Source of the DNA: Helicobacteraceae bacterium UBA6016
GTDB taxonomy: Bacteria; Campylobacterota; Campylobacteria; Campylobacterales; UBA6016
DNA length: 11,860 nt
Reading direction: 5' to 3'
Assembly (NCBI GenBank): GCA_002428055.1
Contig: DIZY01000126.1
Location: 11,075 to 22,934 of the forward strand
Positions within the stretch are counted from its first letter, which is position 1. Every line of letters starts with the position of its first letter. This document shows positions 6,511-11,860 of this stretch, piece after piece. The position numbers and the translations under genes were made by a program. The notes beneath the pieces were generated by a model that did no database searches, was not told the DNA's origin, and worked only from the letters and a program-made list of their open reading frames with translations.

Positions 6511-6966
6511 TTATTTGTCATAAACACGGTAGAACGCTTTCACAAATGCCTCGTCGGTTATTCTTTCTTTGATAAATTGCTCTATTTCTCTTTCTATATC
6601 GCTATTTATTTTGTCACTTCGCAGATACTCATAGGCTTTATTGTCTATCTGCTTTTGGATAACATTTTGTCTTATAAGCCCATTTCCCAGATATCGCTCG
6701 ACTTTTTCATCTATCTCTTTGCTGATAACTTTTCGGATTTCCTCTCCAAGCGCAGGGTTGCTATCTATGTACTGGTTGACGCTTTCGGCGATACAATCTA
6801 TAATAATATCATCAACCACTTTTCGGTAATGCTTTGTTACTTTTTTATAGATTTCATTCTCTTCTTTAGCCAATGTCTCTCTAACTATTGCTTTTATTTT
6901 ATCGGTGTCAACGGCAATTTTGTCGGGGAAAGAGGCTAAAAAATCTTCAAGTATTTCTATTTTCAC
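6511..6966 (-). CDS. Unrecognised helical charged protein, 151 residues
   Basis: I do not recognise this family. The protein is predicted to be almost entirely alpha-helical, rich in Lys, Glu, Asp and Ile, with one Cys (58), no signal peptide and no membrane helix. Two stretches (about 38-95 and 100-145) look amphipathic, so it may form a helical bundle or oligomer. The start is GTG at 6966-6964, with GGAG eight bases upstream. It is the first gene of a two-gene unit with the GIY-YIG-like membrane protein, which suggests they act together, for example as binding partner or regulator; this is inferred from position only. A candidate promoter lies at 7001-7030. Confidence 0.7.
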   Translation of the reverse strand: MKIEILEDFLASFPDKIAVDTDKIKAIVRETLAKEENEIYKKVTKHYRKVVDDIIIDCIAESVNQYIDSNPALGEEIRKVISKEIDEKVERYLGNGLIRQNVIQKQIDNKAYEYLRSDKINSDIEREIEQFIKERITDEAFVKAFYRVYDK

Positions 6967-7000
6967 CCGTCACGCTCCACTTTTGAGTATGACCTAGATA

Positions 7001-7030
7001 ATACTAGAAAATATTTTAATTCATATCCAA
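7001..7030 (-). promoter_or_regulatory. Candidate promoter of the 151-residue / GIY-YIG-like cassette
   Basis: On the minus strand TTGGAT (7030-7025) and TAGTAT (7006-7001) are 18 bases apart; TATTAT overlaps as an alternative -10. Transcription would begin about 28 bases before the GTG at 6966. Two CTAG copies (6994-6997, 7004-7007) flank the -10 and could be part of an operator. Confidence 0.42.
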
Positions 7031-7139
7031 AAAAACAGCTTTAGGCGTTATTTGACTTCCTCTCCTCTGTATCTTCGTAAGACCCGCCCTACTATGTCAA
7101 CAGCGGATGTTGCTCTGTCGTCATAACCATAAAAGAATG

Positions 7140-7156
7140 GGGACAGGCTACTTTTA
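7140..7156 (+). repeat. Right arm of the 17-base perfect inverted repeat
   Basis: GGGACAGGCTACTTTTA is the exact reverse complement of 5223-5239. The flanking bases differ between the copies, so the shared block is short and sharply bounded. Confidence 0.65.
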
Positions 7157-7202
7157 GTATTGAAAATTTTTTGGCTTATCTTGGATATAGCAATAGAGGG
7201 AT

Positions 7203-7246
7203 GAAAAAAAGATAGTAGCTTCTAGCCTCAAGCATTGAGGCTAGAA
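7203..7246 (-). terminator. Hairpin terminator after the lysine-rich protein gene
   Basis: TTCTAGCCTCAA (7220-7231) and TTGAGGCTAGAA (7235-7246) form a perfect 12-base stem with a 3-base loop, beginning five bases beyond the stop of the minus-strand gene 7252-7539. On the minus strand a run of seven T (7210-7204) follows about nine bases after the stem. The stem is very strong, but the T-run is further away than in a textbook terminator. Confidence 0.65.
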
Positions 7247-7251
7247 AAGTG

Positions 7252-7539
7252 TTATTTGATGGAGTTTTTGTCGGATTTGTGCATGGAGGCGTTGGCGTCT
7301 TTTACCGCTTTGTGTATTGATTTATTTGCATCATGCAAAGCTTTATTGGTAGCTTTTTTGGCTTTTTTTGCGGCGGCTTTTGCTTTTTTGGCAGCTTTGT
7401 GTGCTGTTTTGTTGGCATCGCTTTTGACTTTGTGCGCCGTGTCGTTTATATCGGACATGGCGCTGCGTACGGTTGTATTTTCATCTAGGGCAAGCACTGT
7501 AATGGTTAGTACTATGATGGTGGCAATAATTTTTTTCAT
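7252..7539 (-). CDS. Exported lysine/alanine-rich, histone-H1-like small protein
   Basis: This 95-residue protein starts with a clear signal peptide (MKKIIATIIVLTITVLALD; cleavage probably near residues 17-20). The rest is low-complexity: about 18 Lys and 5 His against about 8 acidic residues, rich in Ala, with repeated AHK, DANK and AAKKAK phrases. It should be strongly basic and helical or disordered, recalling histone-H1 tails or LEA-like proteins, but here directed to the periplasm or outside. The ATG at 7539 has AAGGAG four bases upstream, a strong site. A TATTAT box at 7562-7557 may be its promoter. It ends five bases before a strong hairpin. Function is unknown; binding to DNA, phosphate polymers or envelope anions is only a guess. 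Confidence 0.75.
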   Translation of the reverse strand: MKKIIATIIVLTITVLALDENTTVRSAMSDINDTAHKVKSDANKTAHKAAKKAKAAAKKAKKATNKALHDANKSIHKAVKDANASMHKSDKNSIK

Positions 7540-7556
7540 GAAACTCCTTCATTTTT

Positions 7557-7562
7557 ATAATA
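7557..7562 (-). promoter_or_regulatory. Candidate -10 box for the lysine-rich protein gene
   Basis: TATTAT on the minus strand, about 17 bases before the ATG at 7539, would give a short leader that includes the AAGGAG site. No -35 hexamer is visible. Confidence 0.3.
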
Positions 7563-7602
7563 CTATTGCCTAGCGGTTATTTTTTGGTTATGTTTTGTTG
7601 CG

Positions 7603-7830
7603 CTAAAGTTTTCCTGAAATATCCAGTTTTTCACCGATACCGTCTTTGCCTATTTTGGGCAAATTTTGCGCTTGGGAATCGCCTTTTTTTACACTTTTTA
7701 GTGTTTTGTCAATCTCTTGTTCGGCTTCATCTGTGGCATATATACTAATATCTCTTATGGCCTCATTTGTGGCATAAATATCAACATCTTTTTTAATTGA
7801 ATTTGAAATGCCTTCCTCTGATGTATCCAT
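7603..7830 (-). CDS. Unrecognised small acidic protein, 75 residues
   Basis: I do not recognise it. The protein has no signal peptide or membrane segment and is net acidic (about 16 acidic against 11 basic residues). It contains a short internal repeat, DIYATNEA (17-24) and SIYATDEA (29-36), with a 12-residue period, followed by a Lys-rich middle and a Gly-rich tail. The ATG at 7830-7828 has an in-frame stop four codons upstream and only a weak GAAG upstream, so the start is not well supported. It lies 63 bases upstream of the lysine-rich exported protein on the same strand and could be co-transcribed. The codon pattern looks coding, but a spurious frame is not excluded. Confidence 0.45.
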   Translation of the reverse strand: MDTSEEGISNSIKKDVDIYATNEAIRDISIYATDEAEQEIDKTLKSVKKGDSQAQNLPKIGKDGIGEKLDISGKL

Positions 7831-7909
7831 TTCAGTTTATCTTCTTTGTCATGGTTTGCATTTTTATTGCTCCATTTATTTCGTTCAATTGTATCAAAAA
7901 ACCAAAATT

Positions 7910-7938
7910 TTGATATATAGCCATTCTTACGGTAAAAT
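7910..7938 (+). promoter_or_regulatory. Promoter of the panB-ruvB-AI-2E operon
   Basis: TTGATA (7910-7915) and TAAAAT (7933-7938) are separated by exactly 17 bases, each one mismatch from consensus. Transcription would start near 7945, giving a leader of about 24 bases before the TTG start of panB. Confidence 0.65.
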
Positions 7939-7968
7939 TCGCCCAAAAAGCTCTTATTAGGATAGACC

Positions 7969-8730
7969 TTGACACTACAAAAAGGTAAAAAGTTTACCGT
8001 TATTACCGCTTATGACGCTCTTTTTGCGAGGCTTATCTCTCCTTATGCGGATATGATACTTGTGGGCGACAGCTTGGCGATGAGTTTTGGCGGGCAGAGC
8101 GATACGCTATCCATCGGTATGGATGAGATGATATATCACACAAAAGCGGTCGGTATGGGGGCTCCTGAGGCGAAGATAATATTTGATATGCCGTTTGGCT
8201 CTGAGACGGACAAAGAGACGGCGCTTTGCAATGCGGTGAGGGTCTATAAAGAGACGAGGGCGTTTGCGGTCAAGATAGAGGGTGGGGCTGAGAAAGCGGA
8301 GATAGTGGAGTATCTAGTCAAAAACAAGATAGCCGTCATCGGACATATCGGGCTTATGCCTCAGGTTGCAAGGGCTGAGGGCGGATATAAGGTCAAGGGC
8401 AAGAGCGATGAGGACACGGCTAGGCTCATCCGCGATGCAAGGGCTATTGAGGCGGCTGGAGCTTTGGCTATTGTTGTCGAGGGTGTGAAGGCTGAGGCTT
8501 CCAAACAAATCACAGAGTCTGTGGGTATCCCGATAATCGGCATAGGAGCAGGTGTGGATTGTGACGCTCAGGTGCTTGTCTGGTCGGATATGCTTGGGTT
8601 TTTTGAGGAGTTTACGCCAAAATTTGTGCGTAAATATATGAATGGAGCCGCTTTAACAAAAGACGCTTTGAGTCAATTTAGGGCAGACGTCTTAAGCGGT
8701 TCTTTCCCAAGCGAAAAAGAGAGTTATTAG
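7969..8730 (+). CDS. panB: 3-methyl-2-oxobutanoate hydroxymethyltransferase
   Basis: PanB makes ketopantoate from alpha-ketoisovalerate and 5,10-methylenetetrahydrofolate, the first committed step toward pantothenate and coenzyme A. The 253 residues cover the (beta/alpha)8 barrel with its landmarks: ITAYD (12-16), VGDSL (32-36, metal ligand Asp34), FDMPFG (72-77, second metal ligand Asp73), VKIEGG (101-106), GHIGLMPQ (125-132), GGYKVKGK (138-145), the catalytic Glu171 in VVEGV, and PIIGIGAG (188-195). The start is the TTG at 7969: AGGA ends six bases upstream, and an in-frame TAG lies two codons before it, so no longer form exists. The N-terminus is about ten residues shorter than in E. coli. 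It overlaps ruvB by one base. Confidence 0.96.
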   Translation: MTLQKGKKFTVITAYDALFARLISPYADMILVGDSLAMSFGGQSDTLSIGMDEMIYHTKAVGMGAPEAKIIFDMPFGSETDKETALCNAVRVYKETRAFAVKIEGGAEKAEIVEYLVKNKIAVIGHIGLMPQVARAEGGYKVKGKSDEDTARLIRDARAIEAAGALAIVVEGVKAEASKQITESVGIPIIGIGAGVDCDAQVLVWSDMLGFFEEFTPKFVRKYMNGAALTKDALSQFRADVLSGSFPSEKESY

Positions 8731-9746
8731 TGGAGCGAATCGTAGAGGTAGAAAAGTTTGAGTTTGAAAACGAAGTAGAAAAAAGCCTTAGGCCATCTGT
8801 ATGGGATGATTATATAGGGCAAGAAAAAATCAAAAAAGCTCTTAATATCTCCATAGAAGCTGCAAGAAAACGCTCAGAAGCTCTTGATCATGTACTTTTT
8901 TTTGGTCCTCCCGGACTTGGCAAGACGACAATGGCTGGGCTAATAAGCACAAGGATGGAAGCAAACCTCAAGGTTACGGCGGGACCCATGATAGAAAAAA
9001 GCGGCGACCTTGCGGCGATACTTACAAATCTAAACGAAGGCGACGTGCTTTTTATCGATGAGATACATAGACTCTCAAGCGCTATTGAAGAGGTGCTTTA
9101 TTCGGCGATGGAGGATTTTCGTCTGGACATCGTGATAGGTAGCGGACCTGCGGCGCAGACTGTTAAGATAGATATACCTAGATTTACGCTTATCGGGGCT
9201 ACTACGAGAGCGGGGATGCTCTCCTCTCCTTTGCGAGATAGGTTCGGGATGCACTTTCGGATGCAGTTTTATGACCATGCAGAGCTTTCAAAAATTGTCA
9301 AAAATGCAGGGGTGAAGCTGGGTAAAGAGTGTGACGACAAAGCGGCTTTTGAGATAGCATCTCGTTCACGGGGTACGCCTAGAATTGCTTTGCGACTACT
9401 AAAGCGAGTGCGTGATTTTTCGGATTATAAAAATGAAGACGAGATATTTATAAAAACCGCAAAAGAAGCGCTTGATGAACTCGGCATTAACGAGCATGGA
9501 TTTGACGAAATGGACATTAAGCTTCTTTCTCTTCTTGCGGAATCCGGCGGCAAACCGCTTGGGCTAAATACGCTTGCTGCAGCGCTCAGCGAAGACAGTG
9601 ACACGATAGAGGATGTATATGAGCCGTATCTGCTTGCCAACGGCTTTTTGGAGCGAACGGCTAGAGGCAGAATGGCAACACACAAAACTTTTGAAGCGCT
9701 TGGGCGACCGAGTACGCCAAACCAAAACTTATTTGAGCTGGAATAA
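8730..9746 (+). CDS. ruvB: Holliday junction branch migration ATPase RuvB
   Basis: RuvB is the hexameric AAA+ motor that, with RuvA, drives branch migration of Holliday junctions during recombination and repair. The 338 residues show Walker A GPPGLGKT (59-66), Walker B VLFIDEIH (106-113), sensor 1 GATTRAG (156-162), the arginine finger Arg169 in PLRDRFG, sensor 2 GTPRIA (215-220) and the C-terminal winged helix ending TARGRMATHKTFEALG. The start is the GTG at 8730, which shares a base with the panB TAG stop (TAGTG); a weak GAGAG lies upstream, so translation is probably coupled to panB. Pairing of ruvB with panB is a local arrangement rather than a functional link. Confidence 0.97.
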   Translation: MERIVEVEKFEFENEVEKSLRPSVWDDYIGQEKIKKALNISIEAARKRSEALDHVLFFGPPGLGKTTMAGLISTRMEANLKVTAGPMIEKSGDLAAILTNLNEGDVLFIDEIHRLSSAIEEVLYSAMEDFRLDIVIGSGPAAQTVKIDIPRFTLIGATTRAGMLSSPLRDRFGMHFRMQFYDHAELSKIVKNAGVKLGKECDDKAAFEIASRSRGTPRIALRLLKRVRDFSDYKNEDEIFIKTAKEALDELGINEHGFDEMDIKLLSLLAESGGKPLGLNTLAAALSEDSDTIEDVYEPYLLANGFLERTARGRMATHKTFEALGRPSTPNQNLFELE

Positions 9747-9751
9747 ATCAG

Positions 9752-10813
9752 ATGATAACCCCGATTAACTTTTTGCATATTGTTTTTGTTATAGCGATTT
9801 ACTGGATAGGGGTGCTGTACCACTCTTTTTTGTTGGATATTGTCATAGCGGGACTGCTCTCTATAGCTACATCGGCGACAAATTATAGATTGACGCTAAA
9901 ACTGCATAGTTCGCTGCTCGCATCACTCTTTTTGACAGTTTTGCTTGCGGCTTTAGTGCTTATCCCGATGGTCTATTTCGTATTCAAAATTGCCGAGATT
10001 TTGCAGAGCGTCGATCTGGCTTTTTTTGAGAGAATTAGAAGCCTGTTTGTGATTAATATCCAAGCCTTAGATATTATTCCGGCGCAGTATAAAGAGATGA
10101 TTATGGGGTATATGCAAAGCGTCAAATATGACGACTACATAGCCAAGGGCTTTGAGATGCTGGAGACTATTGGGCAGGGTAGCCTTAGATTTGTTGCAAA
10201 TATGCTTTTGATACTCATATTTTATTTTTTTGCAAATCTTTACGGCAAGCAGATACTGCTGTTTTTCAAAAGGGTTTTGCCGCTCAAGGGTGAAGATAGT
10301 CAAATGATATTTGACGAGATGGGGCAGACGATGAGCGTCGTTTTGTACTCCACTCTTTTTAACGCTATTTTCCAAGGTGTTTTATTCTCTCTTGTGGCTT
10401 GGTACCTAGGGTATGACCCGTTTTTTATGGGGATTGCATACAGCTTTGCTTCTCTTGTTCCCGTCATCGGCGGCGCTATCATGTGGGTGCCGATTGCAAT
10501 ATACGAGTTTTCTATCGGGAATACTGCAAATGCCGTCGTCGTAGCGCTTTACACCATCATTGTTATCTCTATCGTTGCCGATACTTTCGTTAAGCCGCTT
10601 ATTATCGATTTTATTAGTAAATATCTAGTGCGCACCCAGACAAGACCAAATTCGCTTCTTATATTTTTTGCTATTTTGGCTGGTATGTCGACATACGGAT
10701 TTTGGGGAATTATTTTGGGGCCTGCGGTCACGGCTCTGTTTATTTCGCTTCTCAAAATTTATGACACCCTAAAAAGAAACAAACAAGGCTCCTACGACGA
10801 GCTCAAAGCCTAA
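9752..10813 (+). CDS. AI-2E family (PerM/YdgG-type) membrane protein
   Basis: This 353-residue inner-membrane protein belongs to the AI-2E family (PF01594-like). The family is named for a proposed role in autoinducer-2 export, but other members are reported as ion transporters, so the substrate here is unknown. About eight hydrophobic segments are visible (near 7-20, 27-40, 55-78, 144-163, 200-220, 225-253, 258-278 and 303-335), with a hydrophilic region at about 80-140 between the third and fourth. Family signatures are PVIGG (237-241) and the late AGMSTYGFWGIILGP segment (310-324). The ATG at 9752 follows the ruvB stop by five bases with a weak GGA upstream, so it is the third gene of the panB operon. 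Confidence 0.9.
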   Translation: MITPINFLHIVFVIAIYWIGVLYHSFLLDIVIAGLLSIATSATNYRLTLKLHSSLLASLFLTVLLAALVLIPMVYFVFKIAEILQSVDLAFFERIRSLFVINIQALDIIPAQYKEMIMGYMQSVKYDDYIAKGFEMLETIGQGSLRFVANMLLILIFYFFANLYGKQILLFFKRVLPLKGEDSQMIFDEMGQTMSVVLYSTLFNAIFQGVLFSLVAWYLGYDPFFMGIAYSFASLVPVIGGAIMWVPIAIYEFSIGNTANAVVVALYTIIVISIVADTFVKPLIIDFISKYLVRTQTRPNSLLIFFAILAGMSTYGFWGIILGPAVTALFISLLKIYDTLKRNKQGSYDELKA

Positions 10814-10830
10814 CCGTTTAAACGCTTTTT

Positions 10831-10854
10831 CGTAATAATGACATTAGTATTACG
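10831..10854. promoter_or_regulatory. Palindrome before lysA (terminator or operator)
   Basis: CGTAATA (10831-10837) and TATTACG (10848-10854) form a perfect 7-base inverted repeat with a 10-base centre that itself pairs in part. It is followed five bases later by five T (10859-10863), so it could end the panB operon. It also lies at the -35 region of the lysA promoter, so it could be an operator. Confidence 0.45.
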
Positions 10855-10871
10855 CAGATTTTTAATCAATT

Positions 10872-10877
10872 TATAAT
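10872..10877 (+). promoter_or_regulatory. -10 box of lysA
   Basis: A perfect TATAAT lies 21 bases before the lysA ATG, predicting a leader of about 15 bases that contains AGGAAG. The -35 region (TTACGC at 10850-10855, 16-base spacer) is poor. Confidence 0.55.
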
Positions 10878-10898
10878 TTTGTAAAAAGTAGGAAGTGC

Positions 10899-11860
10899 AT
10901 GGATTTTTCAACTCTCGCCGCAACATACGGCACACCGTTATATGTATATGATTTTGACCACATGAAAGGCAGATACGAGGAGCTTAAAGAGGCTTTTTCG
11001 GGTAGAAAGTCACTCATTTGCTACGCCGTCAAAGCAAACTCAAATCTAAGCGTCATCAAACTATTCGCAGACCTTGGCGCTGGGGCTGACTGTGTATCGA
11101 TAGGCGAAGTGAGAAGAGCCTTGATGGCGGGAGTGCCCAAATACAAGATAATTTATTCCGGTGTCGGCAAAAGAGATGACGAGATAAAAGAGGCGCTTGA
11201 ACAGGATATTTTGTTTATCAACCTTGAGAGTGAAGCAGAGATGCTCAGAGTCGAGATGATAGCAGGAGAGATTGGTGCAAAAGCTCGTATTAGCGTGCGA
11301 GTAAATCCAGACATTGACCCAAAAACCCATCCGTATATCTCCACGGGGCTTACCGAAAACAAATTCGGCGTAGATATAGAGGTCGCAAAAAAAATGTACA
11401 CATACGCCTCCAAAAGCTCGCATCTAGAGCCTGTCGGCGTCCATTTTCACATCGGAAGCCAACTAACGGACCTTGAGCCAATCTATGAAGCGGCAAAAAA
11501 AGTTTCCGAGCTTTTAAAAGCGCTTTTGGCTCTGAAGATAAATATCAAGTTTTTCGATGTGGGCGGCGGTCTTGGCGTCGTGTATGACAATGAAGAAACG
11601 ATACCGCCTTATAACTATGCACAGGTCATTCTCTCTACACTGACGGGAACGGATGTGACTATTGTGTGTGAGCCGGGCAGATTCGTGAGCGCAAATGGCG
11701 GATACTTCCTGACAAAAGTGCTGTACGAAAAATATAGCAAAGAAAAAAGATTTGTCGTCGTAGATGGAGCGATGAATGACCTTATCCGCCCGACATTGTA
11801 TGATGCATTCCACGGCGTTGAGGTAGTCGGCAAAGATACGATGAAATCAAAAGCGGACAT
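10899..11860 (+). CDS. lysA: Diaminopimelate decarboxylase (cut at the right edge)
   Basis: LysA removes CO2 from meso-diaminopimelate to give L-lysine, the last step of lysine synthesis, using pyridoxal phosphate (PLP). The frame is open from the ATG at 10899 to the window end, giving 320 codons of an expected 400 or so. Visible landmarks are the PLP lysine Lys45 in CYAVKANSN, VHFHIGSQ (181-188), the phosphate-binding GGGLG (222-226), CEPGR (257-261) and the substrate-region YDAFH (301-305). The catalytic Cys of the partner subunit lies beyond the edge. AGGAAG at 10890-10895 supports the start. Its own promoter and 85-base gap separate it from the panB operon. Confidence 0.96.
   Translation, partial: MDFSTLAATYGTPLYVYDFDHMKGRYEELKEAFSGRKSLICYAVKANSNLSVIKLFADLGAGADCVSIGEVRRALMAGVPKYKIIYSGVGKRDDEIKEALEQDILFINLESEAEMLRVEMIAGEIGAKARISVRVNPDIDPKTHPYISTGLTENKFGVDIEVAKKMYTYASKSSHLEPVGVHFHIGSQLTDLEPIYEAAKKVSELLKALLALKINIKFFDVGGGLGVVYDNEETIPPYNYAQVILSTLTGTDVTIVCEPGRFVSANGGYFLTKVLYEKYSKEKRFVVVDGAMNDLIRPTLYDAFHGVEVVGKDTMKSKAD

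Larger units (their letters stand above)
6967..7251. other. Gap with cassette promoter, repeat arm and possible gene remnant
   Basis: No intact gene is supported in these 285 bases. It contains the candidate promoter of the two-gene cassette (7001-7030), a C-rich segment at 7081-7090 (CCCGCCC, the reverse complement of GGGCGGG found on the other side of the cassette), the right arm of the 17-base inverted repeat (7140-7156) and a strong hairpin (7220-7246). A plus-strand frame from 7081 to the TAG at 7213-7215 reads like a protein C-terminus but is preceded by in-frame stops and has no start. Confidence 0.5.

Noticed and set aside
6448..6939. Plus-strand frame of 163 codons opposite the 151-residue gene
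   Set aside because: It is antisense, without a ribosome binding site, and its Phe/Tyr-rich sequence is the expected mirror of a Lys/Glu-rich helical gene.
7235..7573. Plus-strand frame opposite the lysine-rich protein gene, Ala/Leu/Phe-rich and membrane-like
   Set aside because: It is the complement of Lys/Ala codons; the minus frame has a signal peptide, AAGGAG and a terminator, whereas this one starts inside the hairpin loop region.
7755..7946. Minus-strand frame of 63 codons overlapping the acidic 75-residue gene
   Set aside because: It would start at a TTG inside the panB promoter region, has no ribosome binding site and resembles no family; the other frame looks more like coding sequence.

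Overview
The window looks like chromosomal DNA from a member of the Campylobacterota (Epsilonproteobacteria), probably a Sulfurimonas- or Sulfuricurvum-like sulfur/hydrogen oxidiser. This rests on moderate to low G+C, short and AT-rich intergenic spaces, the protein flavour of PanB, RuvB, LysA and transaldolase, and tightly packed operons with many non-ATG starts. The genus is an inference; nothing in the sequence fixes it.

Layout. (1) Positions 1-4435, minus strand, form a housekeeping block read right to left: transaldolase (tal), a PilT-type retraction ATPase, ribosomal protein L25 (rplY), peptidyl-tRNA hydrolase (pth), an LptF/LptG-family permease, and the first 18 codons of a further membrane or exported protein that overlaps the permease stop. 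Gaps of 9, 62, 6, 1 and -4 bases suggest one transcription unit with an extra promoter before rplY. (2) Positions 4436-7968 form an accessory stretch between two housekeeping blocks. It holds a HI1419/HI1420-type toxin-antitoxin pair on the plus strand and, on the minus strand, a two-gene cassette: a helical 151-residue protein, then a T5orf172/GIY-YIG-like protein with a coiled coil, two membrane helices and a zinc ribbon. Two small minus-strand genes follow further right: a lysine-rich, histone-H1-like exported protein and an acidic 75-residue protein. Short repeats, including a perfect 17-base inverted pair, bracket the two-gene cassette. (3) Positions 7969-10813, plus strand, carry panB, ruvB and an AI-2E-family membrane protein, packed with a 1-base overlap and a 5-base gap behind a good sigma-70-type promoter. 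(4) lysA (diaminopimelate decarboxylase) starts at 10899 behind its own TATAAT box and runs off the right edge.

How the genes work together. The flanking blocks are core functions: translation quality control, envelope lipid export, pentose phosphate metabolism, pantothenate and lysine synthesis, and Holliday-junction migration. The central 3.4 kb is the part with possible novelty. Its best candidates are the membrane-anchored GIY-YIG-like protein with its helical partner, a plausible but untested defence or mobile-DNA cassette, and the toxin gene, whose promoter geometry predicts a leaderless mRNA beside an antitoxin with a strong ribosome binding site. No tRNA, rRNA, CRISPR array or complete insertion sequence was seen.
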